Of a DNA stretch of 64,000 bases, positions 8,018 to 16,939 are shown one piece after another. A program made the translations under genes and the position numbers. Origin of the DNA: Pseudomonas helleri (GTDB lineage: Bacteria > Pseudomonadota > Gammaproteobacteria > Pseudomonadales > Pseudomonadaceae); assembly GCF_009600315.1 (NCBI RefSeq), contig NZ_WIWC01000001.1, positions 1 to 64,000 on the forward strand, read 5' to 3'. Under the pieces are notes generated by a model. The model had not been told where the DNA came from, searched no databases, and worked only from the letters and a program-made list of their open reading frames with translations. The stretch's first letter is position 1. Each line of letters begins with the position of its first letter.

Positions 8018-9754
8018 TTATTCATCTTCGTGGGTGAAAACTGATGTTTCACGCGTGTCTGATGTTTCGAAGCAACCTTCCAGCAAGTGATAGCGGTCAT
8101 GGCGGACTTGATTGACTCTGCGCTGCACGGCTTTTTCTGGCAGCCCCAGCATGATCAACGCATGGGATGCGAGCATTAGACTGGACTCCAGTAGTTCAGG
8201 CACGACTTCAGTTGCCCCGGCCACTTTAAGCTCGGTGAGCAGGCTGTCGTCGCGTGTTCTGACCAGAACGGGGACTTCCAGGGTAATCAAACGGGCTATC
8301 TCCAAAACGCTCATGGCCACCTCAGTGTTGTCCACGGCGATAACCAGCAGGCGTGCCCGATCAAGGCCGACGGCGCGCAGTAAATCAGCCCTGCGCGCAT
8401 CTCCGTAGTGCACGTTGTTATCACCTTTTGCCGCTTCCTGGATCTGGTCGGGGTCATAGTCCAAAGCAACAAACTCAAAATGTTCACTGCGTAAAAAGCG
8501 TCCAATGGACTGACCGACCCGTCCGTAGCCGCACAGCACCACGTGCCCGTGCAATTCGGCGCTTTGGGCGGCAATCTCTTCCAGTTCTATTTCTTCATTG
8601 GGTTTGCGGTGCAGGCTGGCCGCAATTTTCGGCGCCGCGCGCAACATCAAGGGTGTCAGCAGCATCGAACAGAACGTCGCCGCCAGTAGATGAGCAGCTA
8701 TATCAGGAGGGATAAGGTTGCTGAGCTGCATTTGTGCCATGAGCGCGAAACAGAATTCACCGCCCTGGGCCAACGCCAGACCACTGCGCCATGCCGTTTC
8801 ACCATCGCGGCCCCGCAGTTTGAGGATAATGGCGACTACGCTGCCTTTAATCAGCATTAAGGCCAGGGTCAGACCCAGAATTTCAAAGCCGTCGTGCAGG
8901 AACAGTTGCAGGTCAATCAGCATGCCGATGCTGACGAAGAAAAGGCCCAGCAAGATATCGCGGAATGGCCGTATGTCCGCTTCAATCTGGTGCCGGTAGT
9001 GGCTTTCGCCCAGCAGCATACCTGCCAAAAACGCCCCCAGTGCAGGCGATAAGCCCAGCAAATGAGTGAGCCAAGCGGTTAACAGAACGATGACCAGAGC
9101 CAGCAGCACGAACAGTTCGGCTGAGCGTGAAGCAGCCACTTCGTGGAAGAGGCGGGGCAAAATGTAGCGACTGGCCAGCAGTAAACCGACGAATAAGATG
9201 ACGGTTTTTCCCAAGGTAATCGGCAGGGCCCAATACCATGCCTGATCGCTACTGCCTGCAAATACCGGCACCAGTGTAAGCAGTAGCACGGCGACTACGT
9301 CTTGAAACAGCAGCACACCTATGGCGTTTTGACCGTGGGTGCTGAATATTTCACCCAGACTGGTGAGTTCTTTGCTGACGATGGCGGTAGACGATAAAGA
9401 CAGCCCTGCGCCGAGCATGAAAGCGGTACTGGCGCTCATTCCGAACGCGTACAACAAACTCCCCAAAACCGCGGTAGTAACCAGAACCTGAAGAGTGCCG
9501 AGGCCAAAGACCACGCGGCGTAGCTTGAGCATCTTGGGCAGGGAAAACTCCAGCCCCAGCGAGAACAGCAAAAAAACCACCCCAAGCTCAGCCAGATCAG
9601 GAAGGTCAGCCGTTTCATGAACCCAGTCCAGTGCGGTCGGGCCAATCATCAAACCGACACACAAGTACCCCAGCACGGGGGGCAATTTCAGGCGTCGAAA
9701 CAACGCGATCACGACCAGTGAAGACGCCAGAATGATGAGCAAATTGGCAAACAC
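8018..9754 (-). CDS. Kef-type monovalent cation:proton antiporter (CPA2)
   Basis: Inner-membrane antiporter of 578 aa that probably exchanges K+ or Na+ for H+. The first two-thirds is a series of about 12 hydrophobic segments typical of the CPA2 exchanger domain. A cytoplasmic TrkA-N/RCK nucleotide-binding domain begins near residue 404 (HVVLCGYGRVGQSIGRF) and ends in a short acidic tail. I chose the GTG at 9754, preceded by AAGGAAG, because the longer reading to 9850 adds a charged non-membrane leader in front of the first helix. It most resembles KefB/KefC-like proteins, but no KefF/KefG partner is adjacent, so glutathione gating cannot be assumed. Confidence 0.88.
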   Translation of the reverse strand: MFANLLIILASSLVVIALFRRLKLPPVLGYLCVGLMIGPTALDWVHETADLPDLAELGVVFLLFSLGLEFSLPKMLKLRRVVFGLGTLQVLVTTAVLGSLLYAFGMSASTAFMLGAGLSLSSTAIVSKELTSLGEIFSTHGQNAIGVLLFQDVVAVLLLTLVPVFAGSSDQAWYWALPITLGKTVILFVGLLLASRYILPRLFHEVAASRSAELFVLLALVIVLLTAWLTHLLGLSPALGAFLAGMLLGESHYRHQIEADIRPFRDILLGLFFVSIGMLIDLQLFLHDGFEILGLTLALMLIKGSVVAIILKLRGRDGETAWRSGLALAQGGEFCFALMAQMQLSNLIPPDIAAHLLAATFCSMLLTPLMLRAAPKIAASLHRKPNEEIELEEIAAQSAELHGHVVLCGYGRVGQSIGRFLRSEHFEFVALDYDPDQIQEAAKGDNNVHYGDARRADLLRAVGLDRARLLVIAVDNTEVAMSVLEIARLITLEVPVLVRTRDDSLLTELKVAGATEVVPELLESSLMLASHALIMLGLPEKAVQRRVNQVRHDRYHLLEGCFETSDTRETSVFTHEDE

Positions 9755-9949
9755 GAAATCTTCCTTGTCAGTTCGAAAAAATAACCGCGAGCATCCAGCA
9801 CCCCGGACAGGTCGACGCTGATGTGGATCAAGCGTAGTCGCCACAGACACCTAGGGTGAATGTATTAATTCAAAAATGACGCTGAACCCTGTAGGTCGAC
9901 GGGATGGAGCAAGCCTTCTAAAATGTGCGTTTTACGTGAGTCAGTCATC

Positions 9950-10186
9950 ATGACAACCGAATGTCAGTTGTTTGGCACCGTGGGCTGCCATCTGTGCGAA
10001 GTGGCCGAAGTGCTTTTGATGCCACTGGTCGAGCATGGGCTTATGGTCGAGCTGGTGGATATCGCCGACAGCGAAGCCTTGTTTGAGACTTACGGCTTGC
10101 GAATTCCAGTCTTGCGCAGAGTCGATACGGGAGAGGAACTGGAATGGCCGTTTGAGAGTGAGCAGGTGGTGAGTTTTCTTCTATAG
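9950..10186 (+). CDS. Glutaredoxin-like protein
   Basis: Small thioredoxin-fold protein of 78 aa with a CHLC redox motif near residues 12-15 (GTVGCHLCEVAEVLL) and a cis-proline region RIPVLRR. It would be a cytosolic thiol-disulfide or glutathione-linked redox protein of the DUF836 type. I chose the ATG at 9950, giving MTTECQLFG, because the upstream ATG at 9923 adds a non-family leader. It ends 55 bases before the pseudouridine synthase gene and may be co-transcribed with it. Confidence 0.82.
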   Translation: MTTECQLFGTVGCHLCEVAEVLLMPLVEHGLMVELVDIADSEALFETYGLRIPVLRRVDTGEELEWPFESEQVVSFLL

Positions 10187-10241
10187 AAGCGCTCTTTTTG
10201 CGCGATAATCCCGCGCTCGCCTTAACCGCCTTGAGTTGTCT

Positions 10242-11132
10242 ATGTTGAACCCGCCTTTCAACCCCGCCGAGCACCAAGCCAGCACCTTGTACCTGCCCCC
10301 TGGCACATGGCCGACGGTGCTCGACTGTTTGTGTACGCACTTTAGTGCCATCAGTCGTGAGCAGTGGCTTGACCGGATTGCCCGTGGCCGGGTGCTCGAT
10401 GCCAGCGGTGCGCCGATAAGCCCGTTTTTGGCGTACAAGGAAGGCCTGCGCATTCACTATTTTCGTGAGGTGCCTAACGAAACGCCTATTCCGGTTCAGG
10501 AAGCGATTTTGTATGCCGACGAGCATCTGGTAGTGGCAGACAAACCGCACTTTTTGCCCGTGACGCCAGCCGGGGAATACGTTGAGCAGACGCTGTTGCG
10601 CCGTTTGATTCGCACGCTGGACAACCCTCATCTGGTGCCGCTGCACCGTATTGATCGGCATACCGCCGGGCTGGTGTTGTTTTCCGCTAACCCGGACAGT
10701 CGCTCGGCGTATCAGTCGTTATTTCCCACGCGAAAGATCGAGAAACGCTACGAGGCAATAGCTCGAGCCTTACCCGATCTTGAATTGCCGCGGGTGCACA
10801 AAAGTCGACTGGTTGAGGGAGAGCCTTTTTTTCGCATGCGTGAAGGCGAGGGCGTCAGTAATACTGAAACGCTCGTTGAGGTGTGTGAGAAAAACGGCGA
10901 TTTGTGGCGTTATGCGCTTTATCCGGTGACCGGTAAAAAGCATCAATTACGTGTGCATATGGCGGCGCTGGGCGCGGGGATATGTAACGATCCGTTCTAC
11001 CCTGAGGTACTCAATGACGCTCTGGATGACTATGCCAATCCGCTAAAGCTGTTGGCGCAGAGTTTGCGCTTTGCCGATCCGTTGACGGGGCAAGAGCGCT
11101 ACTTCGAAAGCCGTATTCATCTGGAGTGGTAG
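10242..11132 (+). CDS. RluA-family RNA pseudouridine synthase
   Basis: Isomerises uridine to pseudouridine in rRNA or tRNA. The 296-aa protein carries the RluA-type catalytic motif HRIDRHTAG with the conserved aspartate, and the later KKHQLRVHMAALG motif. The N-terminal part before residue 90 is an S4-like or extra domain. The start is the ATG at 10242; a TTG at 10236 is also in frame. The exact target base cannot be told from sequence, so I give no symbol. The gene ends just before a hairpin it shares with the converging lipoprotein gene. Confidence 0.85.
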   Translation: MLNPPFNPAEHQASTLYLPPGTWPTVLDCLCTHFSAISREQWLDRIARGRVLDASGAPISPFLAYKEGLRIHYFREVPNETPIPVQEAILYADEHLVVADKPHFLPVTPAGEYVEQTLLRRLIRTLDNPHLVPLHRIDRHTAGLVLFSANPDSRSAYQSLFPTRKIEKRYEAIARALPDLELPRVHKSRLVEGEPFFRMREGEGVSNTETLVEVCEKNGDLWRYALYPVTGKKHQLRVHMAALGAGICNDPFYPEVLNDALDDYANPLKLLAQSLRFADPLTGQERYFESRIHLEW

Positions 11133-11149
11133 ATCGGCCCATAAACGAA

Positions 11150-11172
11150 ACAACCCGCGCGAGGCGGGTTGT
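11150..11172. terminator. Hairpin between converging genes
   Basis: A 9-bp perfect stem (ACAACCCGC, loop, GCGGGTTGT) lies between the pseudouridine synthase and the lipoprotein gene. On the minus strand it is followed by a T-rich stretch, so it best serves the lipoprotein gene. Confidence 0.6.
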
Positions 11173-11188
11173 CGTGAGTACCTGGAGC

Positions 11189-11410
11189 TTACAGCTCTTT
11201 AACGGTACGGATTTGGTCTTTGTTGATGCGGGTTTCTTTACCGTCCAGTTGTTTGAACTGGTAGAAGCCTGAATCTTCATCGAATTTAGGGGTATCCACC
11301 GCCTGAATCTCACGACCGTCGTTGAGCGTGATCACGGTTGGCGAAGCGCAGCCAGCAAGGGCGGCCAGACCAGCAGCGAGCATAAGGGCGGCGAGCGAAC
11401 GATGAGTCAT
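11189..11410 (-). CDS. YgdI/YgdR-family lipoprotein (DUF903)
   Basis: Small lipoprotein of 73 aa. A signal sequence ends in the lipobox LAGC (cysteine near residue 21). The mature part (VITLNDGREIQAVDTPKFDE and later DGKETRINKDQI) is the SH3-like YgdI/YgdR fold. It should be anchored in the outer or inner membrane facing the periplasm. Members are abundant and of unknown role. It stands alone, with a terminator-like hairpin right after its stop. Confidence 0.88.
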   Translation of the reverse strand: MTHRSLAALMLAAGLAALAGCASPTVITLNDGREIQAVDTPKFDEDSGFYQFKQLDGKETRINKDQIRTVKEL

Positions 11411-11514
11411 TGTGTTTCTCCAACGAATGAAAGTGCTTTAAAGATTAACTGTCCCTGAGACGTATACATCGCCTGCAAGTTCCTTGGCTAGTGTGACAAG
11501 TTCCGGCTGCGCTG

Positions 11515-12084
11515 TTAACCGAGCATGTCCGGCGTATTGAAATTAGTCAGTCGAGGATCATTATCAGCGCATTGCAAGGCACGGGCATTGAGCTGGAGCA
11601 TGATCTTGCGCGGGCTGCGCTCTCCTGCCCGCCAGGCCTGATCAAACGCGACTGCCAGTGCCTTGGGAATGACGCAGAATAACGGCTCCCAGTGTTCGCC
11701 ATGACGCACCATCACCGGTAGTTCCGGATGCTCAAACGCCACATCCCGTAAGGCGCACAATAGCGGGCCGTCTATACGAGGTACATCGCACGGCAATACC
11801 ATCAGGTGCGAATGCCGAGCAGCCGACAAACCGGCGCGGATGCCCGCCAGCGGTCCGTTAAAGTCCTGATTACCATCACTGACCAACTGGTCGGCATAGC
11901 CTGCGTAGTGTTGCTGATTACGGTTGCACGAAATGATCAAGTCATCGGTCAACGGTCGGGCTGCACGTTGAGCATAAGCAATCAGCGGTTGTCCCTGCCA
12001 CAACACCAGCCCTTTGTCCTGACCGCCCATACGCTGGCCACGACCACCTGCCAGCAGCAAAATGGAACATTCAAACTGACTCAT
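11515..12084 (-). CDS. mobA: Molybdenum cofactor guanylyltransferase
   Basis: Transfers GMP from GTP to molybdopterin, giving the guanine dinucleotide cofactor of DMSO-reductase-type enzymes. The 189-aa protein has the nucleotidyltransferase signature [17 protein letters not shown] at its N-terminus and the metal-binding aspartate in VLPCDVP. I chose the ATG at 12084 because it places the signature about 8 residues in, as in the family, and has GGAG upstream; the reading to 12132 adds an unrelated leader. It is divergent from moaB and moeA, forming a small cofactor cluster. Confidence 0.93.
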   Translation of the reverse strand: MSQFECSILLLAGGRGQRMGGQDKGLVLWQGQPLIAYAQRAARPLTDDLIISCNRNQQHYAGYADQLVSDGNQDFNGPLAGIRAGLSAARHSHLMVLPCDVPRIDGPLLCALRDVAFEHPELPVMVRHGEHWEPLFCVIPKALAVAFDQAWRAGERSPRKIMLQLNARALQCADNDPRLTNFNTPDMLG

Positions 12085-12164
12085 GGGAAGGGCTCCGCGC
12101 AACCAGGGAAAATAAGCGCTGTGATATAACACCGGGCTGTTTCTCCTACAACTGGACCTCGTCT

Positions 12165-12704
12165 ATGAAAGCCAAGGTTGATACACCTTTCGTACCTTTA
12201 AATATTGCAGTTCTGACCGTCAGTGACACCCGTACTCTTGAAACCGACACCTCGGGTCAGGTGTTTGTCGACCGTCTGAGTGAGGCGGGTCATCGTCTGT
12301 CGGCGCGGGTATTGCTCAAGGATGATCTCTACAAAATCCGTGCTCAAGTCGCGACCTGGATTGCCGACGATGAAGTTCAAGTGGTGTTGATTACCGGAGG
12401 CACCGGCTTCACGGCCCGTGACAGCACACCGGAAGCGGTGAGCTGCCTGCTGGACAAACAGGTCGACGGCTTTGGCGAGTTGTTCCGCCAGATTTCGGTG
12501 GCCGATATTGGCACCTCGACCGTGCAGTCGCGGGCATTGGCCGGCTTGGCCAACGGAACGCTGGTGTGTTGCCTGCCCGGCTCGACCAATGCAGTGCGCA
12601 CCGGTTGGGACGGCATCTTGGCGGAACAACTGGATTCGCGGCACCGGCCGTGCAATTTTGTCGCGCATTTGAAGCAGGCACCGGCCTGCGAAAGCCGTGG
12701 ATAA
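12165..12704 (+). CDS. moaB: Molybdenum cofactor biosynthesis protein B
   Basis: MoaB/MogA-type protein of 179 aa that adenylylates molybdopterin before metal insertion. The MoCF-binding fold is shown by AVLTVSDTR near the start, the TGGTGFTARDSTPEA motif in the middle, and CLPGSTNAV later. It starts 80 bases from the divergent mobA start and overlaps the beginning of moeA, so moaB and moeA are one operon. Confidence 0.93.
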   Translation: MKAKVDTPFVPLNIAVLTVSDTRTLETDTSGQVFVDRLSEAGHRLSARVLLKDDLYKIRAQVATWIADDEVQVVLITGGTGFTARDSTPEAVSCLLDKQVDGFGELFRQISVADIGTSTVQSRALAGLANGTLVCCLPGSTNAVRTGWDGILAEQLDSRHRPCNFVAHLKQAPACESRG

Positions 12705-13914
12705 GCCGGGCCGTACTGGCCCCCTGATGCCCGTTGATGAGGCTCTTGCGCGGTTATTGGCGTTGGCTGACGCGACCCCTGTCATAGAAAGCGAGTCGGT
12801 GGTGATAGCCGCGTGCGAAGGCCGGGTACTAGCCAACAATTTGGTGTCGACACTGGATTTGCCGCCATGGCCTAACAGCGCAATGGACGGTTATGCACTT
12901 GATTGTGCTGATTGGACGGGTGAGCCGCTGCCGGTGAGCCAGCGTATTTTCGCAGGTCAGGCTCCGGCACCATTGGTGGCAGGTACCTGTGCCCGGATCT
13001 TTACCGGAGCACCCGTACCCGCGGGGGCTAACTGTGTCGAGATGCAAGAAAATGTTCAAGTGCAGGCCGATGGCCGGATTGTGTTCACTGAGCTTTTACA
13101 AGCGGGGCAGAACATTCGTCCTCAAGGGCAGGAAACCACGGTCGGTGAAACCGTACTGACAGCCGGGACCCGTTTAGGGCCGATTGAGCAAGGGCTGGCG
13201 GCCTCATTGGGCTGCGCCACCCTGGAGGTCGTTCGTCGGGTAAAGGTGGCCGTGTTGTCGACTGGCGATGAGCTGGTTGAACCGGGCCAACCCTTGGGGC
13301 CGGGACAAATCTATAACAGCAATCGCGTGTTGCTGTGCAGTTGGCTCACCCGTTTAGGTTGTGAGGTGGTGGACGCGGGAATCCTGCCTGATGACTTGCC
13401 AGCTACCCGTCAACGGCTGACGGAGTTGGGCGCTGTAGACCTGATTCTGTCCACGGGCGGGGTGTCAGTGGGCGAGGCAGATTTCCTCGGTATTGCTCTG
13501 CGTGAAGAGGGCGAGCTGGCCCTCTGGAAATTGGCCATCAAACCCGGAAAGCCCCTGACATGCGGGTATTTTCGCGGCGTGCCCGTAATAGGCTTACCCG
13601 GAAATCCAGCGTCAACCCTCGTGACTTTCGCCCTGTTGGCACGGCCTTATCTGTTGCGTCGGCAGGGCGTACAAGCGGTCGAAGCGTTGAAATTTCAGGT
13701 CCCTGCCGGTTTCGTCTGGGCTAAACCGGGCAACCGTCGCGAATACCTGCGCGGTCGATTGGAGCAAGGACGTGCCGTGATCTATAAAAATCAGAGCTCT
13801 GGCGTGTTGCGCAGCGCCGCATGGGCAGAAGGGCTGGTGGAGGTACTTGAAGACCGCACGCTGTCGGAAGGCGATTGGGTCGGATTTATTCCTTTGAGTG
13901 AAGTTCTGGGATGA
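12697..13914 (+). CDS. moeA: Molybdopterin molybdenumtransferase
   Basis: Inserts molybdenum into adenylylated molybdopterin in the last step of cofactor synthesis. The protein of about 405 aa shows the MoeA N-terminal region (LPPWPNSAMDGYALD), the central STGDELVEPG and IYNSN motifs, LSTGGVSVGEADF, and KPGKPLTCG before GLPGNPAS. The GTG at 12697 overlaps moaB; an ATG at 12727 is the main alternative and costs only ten residues. Overlap with moaB implies coupled translation. Pseudomonads often carry a second moeA elsewhere, so this need not be the only copy. Confidence 0.92.
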   Translation: MDKPGRTGPLMPVDEALARLLALADATPVIESESVVIAACEGRVLANNLVSTLDLPPWPNSAMDGYALDCADWTGEPLPVSQRIFAGQAPAPLVAGTCARIFTGAPVPAGANCVEMQENVQVQADGRIVFTELLQAGQNIRPQGQETTVGETVLTAGTRLGPIEQGLAASLGCATLEVVRRVKVAVLSTGDELVEPGQPLGPGQIYNSNRVLLCSWLTRLGCEVVDAGILPDDLPATRQRLTELGAVDLILSTGGVSVGEADFLGIALREEGELALWKLAIKPGKPLTCGYFRGVPVIGLPGNPASTLVTFALLARPYLLRRQGVQAVEALKFQVPAGFVWAKPGNRREYLRGRLEQGRAVIYKNQSSGVLRSAAWAEGLVEVLEDRTLSEGDWVGFIPLSEVLG

Positions 13915-14010
13915 ACCTTCTCTGCCCATCCGATAAATAACTCCGATCAGTTGGGTCTTTTCGACTTGGCTGTTGTCCAAAAATCTGACCGATTTTGTTG
14001 AGGGATAAGC

Positions 14011-14949
14011 ATGAGTGCGGCGAAGGCTTTTTTGATATTGCACGGTAAGCAGGCGCTCAACGAGGACGTCCGGGCTGCGGTTGAGCAGCGCCGTGCGCAA
14101 GGTTGGGAGCTGGCGGTGCGGCTGACATGGGAAGGCGGCGACGCCCAGCGTCTGGTGCACGAAGCGTTGGCTGCTGGCTATACCCATGTGATTGCCGGTG
14201 GCGGTGACGGCACATTGCGGGATGTGTGTGAAGCTATGGCGCAGGCCGGCACAGAGGCCAGCCTGGTGTTATTGCCGCTGGGGACTGCCAATGATTTTGC
14301 ACGGGCCGCCGGTGTTCCGCTGGCGCCTGACGAGGCCCTGGCGCTGCTTGACGCCCCTGCCCATGCCATTGATCTGGGCGAGGTGGATGGCCAGGTCTTT
14401 TTGAATATGGCTACGGGCGGCTTTGGTAGTCAGGTCACCGCCAACACCTCGGAAGACCTGAAGAAAGTCTTGGGCGGTGCCGCGTATTTATTTACCGGCT
14501 TGTCTCGTTTCAGTGAGTTACATGCCGCTTACGCCGAATTGGTAGGGCCAGACTTTCACTGGAAAGGAGACTTGCTGGCGCTGGGCATTGGCAATGGCCG
14601 GCAGGCGGGCGGTGGTCAAGCGTTATGCCCTGATGCTCTGGCAGACGATGGCTTGCTCGACATCAGCATCCTGCCCGCCCCCCAGGAAGTGGTCGGCACA
14701 TTGAAGAACTTGATGGCGGGTGGTTGGGGCCTGGATAACCTGTTTGTCCGCGAGCGATTGCCCTGGGTTGAGATCAAGACCAGCGAAGGCCTGTCCATTA
14801 ACCTTGATGGTGAACCCCTGGAAGGCGACTCCCTGCGTTTTTCTGTGCGCAAGGGCGCTCTGAAGATTCATTTACCTGACGATTCGCCCGTGTTAAGTCG
14901 GTCAGGCCATAAAGCTATCCTCCCGCCAGCCGATAACCCTGAGCATTAA
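14011..14949 (+). CDS. yegS: YegS-like lipid kinase
   Basis: Diacylglycerol-kinase-family enzyme of 312 aa that probably phosphorylates a lipid such as phosphatidylglycerol at the cytoplasmic face of the membrane. The nucleotide-binding motif GGGDGTLRDV lies near residues 68-77 and LPLGTANDFAR near 89-99; the C-terminal half contains NLDGEPLEGD. No membrane helices are seen, as expected. The ATG at 14011 follows GAGGGAT. It ends 23 bases before cheV. Confidence 0.88.
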   Translation: MSAAKAFLILHGKQALNEDVRAAVEQRRAQGWELAVRLTWEGGDAQRLVHEALAAGYTHVIAGGGDGTLRDVCEAMAQAGTEASLVLLPLGTANDFARAAGVPLAPDEALALLDAPAHAIDLGEVDGQVFLNMATGGFGSQVTANTSEDLKKVLGGAAYLFTGLSRFSELHAAYAELVGPDFHWKGDLLALGIGNGRQAGGGQALCPDALADDGLLDISILPAPQEVVGTLKNLMAGGWGLDNLFVRERLPWVEIKTSEGLSINLDGEPLEGDSLRFSVRKGALKIHLPDDSPVLSRSGHKAILPPADNPEH

Positions 14950-14972
14950 GTCCCCACGCTCAGGAGTTATCT

Positions 14973-15908
14973 ATGGCCGGCATTCTCGACACGGTAGACC
15001 AGCGAACACAGCTGGTCGGTGAAAACCGACTGGAACTCCTCATGTTTCGTCTGGCCGGTCGCCAGTTGTTTGCGATCAACGTGTTCAAGGTGCAAGAGGT
15101 TTTGCAATTGCCCCACTTGACCCTGATGCCCCATCGTCATCCGCATGTCTGCGGTGTGGTCAACTTGCGGGGCAAAACCCTGCCGGTGATTGATCTTTCT
15201 CAGGCCATTGGTATGTGGCCATTGGTGCCGGGGCCGGACAGCACGATTATCGTGACGGAGTACAACCGCTCTGTTCAGGCATTTTTGGTAGGGGGCGTCG
15301 ACCGAATTATCAATATGAATTGGGAAGCTATTTTGCCTCCACCCGGCAGTGCCGGACGTCGACATTACCTGACAGCCATTACCAAGGTTGATGAGCATTT
15401 GGTCGAAATCATCGACGTGGAGAAAGTGCTGGCTGAGATCGTGCCGTACAACGCCAAAGTCTCACGGGATAAGCTCGAAGATCCGGTTCTGGAACAGGCG
15501 CGAGGCCGTGAAGTGCTGCTGGTCGATGATTCCAGCGTTGCACTGGCTCAGTTGCGTGAAACGCTGTCGCAACTGGGGGTCAAAATGCATGTTGCCAGTG
15601 ATGGGCTCAAGGCGTTGAACATGCTCAAGGCCTGGGCGGATAGCGGGCAGATCATGACCGACAAGTTGCTGATGATCTTTACCGATGCCGAAATGCCTGA
15701 GATGGATGGCTATCGCTTGACCACCGAAATACGCAATGACCCGCGCCTGCGTGAGCTTTATGTGGTGCTGCACACCTCGCTGTCCGGGAGTTTCAACGAG
15801 TCGATGGTGAAAAAAGTCGGCTGTGACAATTTCCTCTCCAAATTCCAGCCGGATAAATTGGTAGATGTCGTCCGCCAACGTCTGGTGCGCGATCACGTTC
15901 CGGCGTGA
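14973..15908 (+). CDS. cheV: Chemotaxis coupling/response regulator protein CheV
   Basis: Hybrid chemotaxis protein of 311 aa. A CheW-like domain covers about residues 15-160 (ELLMFRLAGRQLFAINVFKV at its start). A receiver domain follows, with the phosphoacceptor aspartate in MIFTDAEMPEMDGYRLT. It links receptors to CheA and may adapt signalling by phosphorylation. CAGGAG sits 9 bases before the ATG. No other che genes are nearby, which is usual for cheV in Pseudomonas. Confidence 0.93.
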   Translation: MAGILDTVDQRTQLVGENRLELLMFRLAGRQLFAINVFKVQEVLQLPHLTLMPHRHPHVCGVVNLRGKTLPVIDLSQAIGMWPLVPGPDSTIIVTEYNRSVQAFLVGGVDRIINMNWEAILPPPGSAGRRHYLTAITKVDEHLVEIIDVEKVLAEIVPYNAKVSRDKLEDPVLEQARGREVLLVDDSSVALAQLRETLSQLGVKMHVASDGLKALNMLKAWADSGQIMTDKLLMIFTDAEMPEMDGYRLTTEIRNDPRLRELYVVLHTSLSGSFNESMVKKVGCDNFLSKFQPDKLVDVVRQRLVRDHVPA

Positions 15909-15987
15909 CGTGCAGCATTTACTGGATCTTTGCATCGCAGTAAGGCTCCTATAATCTGGCGGTTTTCACTCCGCAGGAAGCTGACTC

Positions 15988-16794
15988 ATGCTGCGTCTTA
16001 GCGCGCTTTACCGTTATCCGCTGAAATCTGCGAAAGGGGAGCACCTGCCGCAAGCCGCTCTCGACAAATTGGGGGTGGTCGGAGACCGACGCTGGATGTT
16101 GGTGGATGAAGCGACGGGGCGTTTTTTGACGCAGCGAACAGATCCGCAGATGAGCCAACTGTCGGCGTTGTGGAATGCAGATGGCGGCTTGACCTTGAGC
16201 GCGCAAGGGTTTGAAGCCCTTGATGTCGAAGTGCCGGAGCCTGAAAAGGACCTGCGCGGGGTCACCATATGGCGCGATACCTTGCGTGTACCCGATGCGG
16301 GAGATATGGCTGCCGACTGGCTGAGTCGCTTTATCAAAAAGCCGATTCGGCTGGTGCATGTACCTGTGCAACGCGCCCGCACGACTGAAGCAGGTTACGG
16401 GCGAGATGATGACAAAGTTGCGTTTGCCGATGGCTACCCGCTTTTACTGATTGGTCAGGCGTCGCTGGATGATATCTCGAGTCGAGTGGGTCGGCCCCTG
16501 GAGATGTTGCGTTTCAGGCCCAATCTGGTCATTGAGGGCAGTGAGGCGTTCGCTGAAGATGGCTGGAAGCGGATCCGCATTGGCGATGTCGAATTTCGAG
16601 TCGTCAAACCTTGTTCGCGCTGCATTCTTACGACTATTGATCCGCAGACCGGCGTGCGTGATGAGCAGCGTGAACCGCTGGCGACCCTGATGTCCTATCG
16701 CAAGCAAGAAGGCGGCACGATGTTTGGCCAGAACTTGGTTAATGACAGCAATGGTGTACTGGAAGTTGGAATGCCAGTGACAGTGCTGGAGTAG
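15988..16794 (+). CDS. MOSC-domain protein (YcbX-like)
   Basis: Protein of 268 aa with an N-terminal MOSC beta-barrel domain (LSALYRYPLKSAKGEHL) and a C-terminal MOSC domain containing VVKPCSRCILTTIDPQTG, where the cysteine is the predicted molybdenum ligand. Related proteins reduce N-hydroxylated compounds. Unlike E. coli YcbX, no C-terminal 2Fe-2S ferredoxin domain is present, so a separate electron donor would be needed. The gene is monocistronic and followed by a REP-like inverted repeat. Confidence 0.88.
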   Translation: MLRLSALYRYPLKSAKGEHLPQAALDKLGVVGDRRWMLVDEATGRFLTQRTDPQMSQLSALWNADGGLTLSAQGFEALDVEVPEPEKDLRGVTIWRDTLRVPDAGDMAADWLSRFIKKPIRLVHVPVQRARTTEAGYGRDDDKVAFADGYPLLLIGQASLDDISSRVGRPLEMLRFRPNLVIEGSEAFAEDGWKRIRIGDVEFRVVKPCSRCILTTIDPQTGVRDEQREPLATLMSYRKQEGGTMFGQNLVNDSNGVLEVGMPVTVLE

Positions 16795-16805
16795 GGAGTC
16801 AGACC

Positions 16806-16928
16806 TGTACTCGCTGACAAGGAACGAAGGCTGCGATCGGCGGCAAAGCCGTCGCAGAATCTCAACCCTCAAGGTTTCCCAGTGTGCGATCGCTTCGTGC
16901 TCGATCGCCGCCTTCGTCAGCGACTACA
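16806..16928. repeat. REP-like inverted repeat pair
   Basis: Two imperfect arms face each other: 'gtactcgctgacaaggaac' plus a GGCTGCGATCGGCGGC core, and its counterpart ending 'cttcgtcagcgactaca'. Core words are shared with the pair at 34018-34159. It lies between two converging genes and could act as a transcript end or an insertion target. Confidence 0.7.
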
Positions 16929-16939
16929 GATTTTAATAG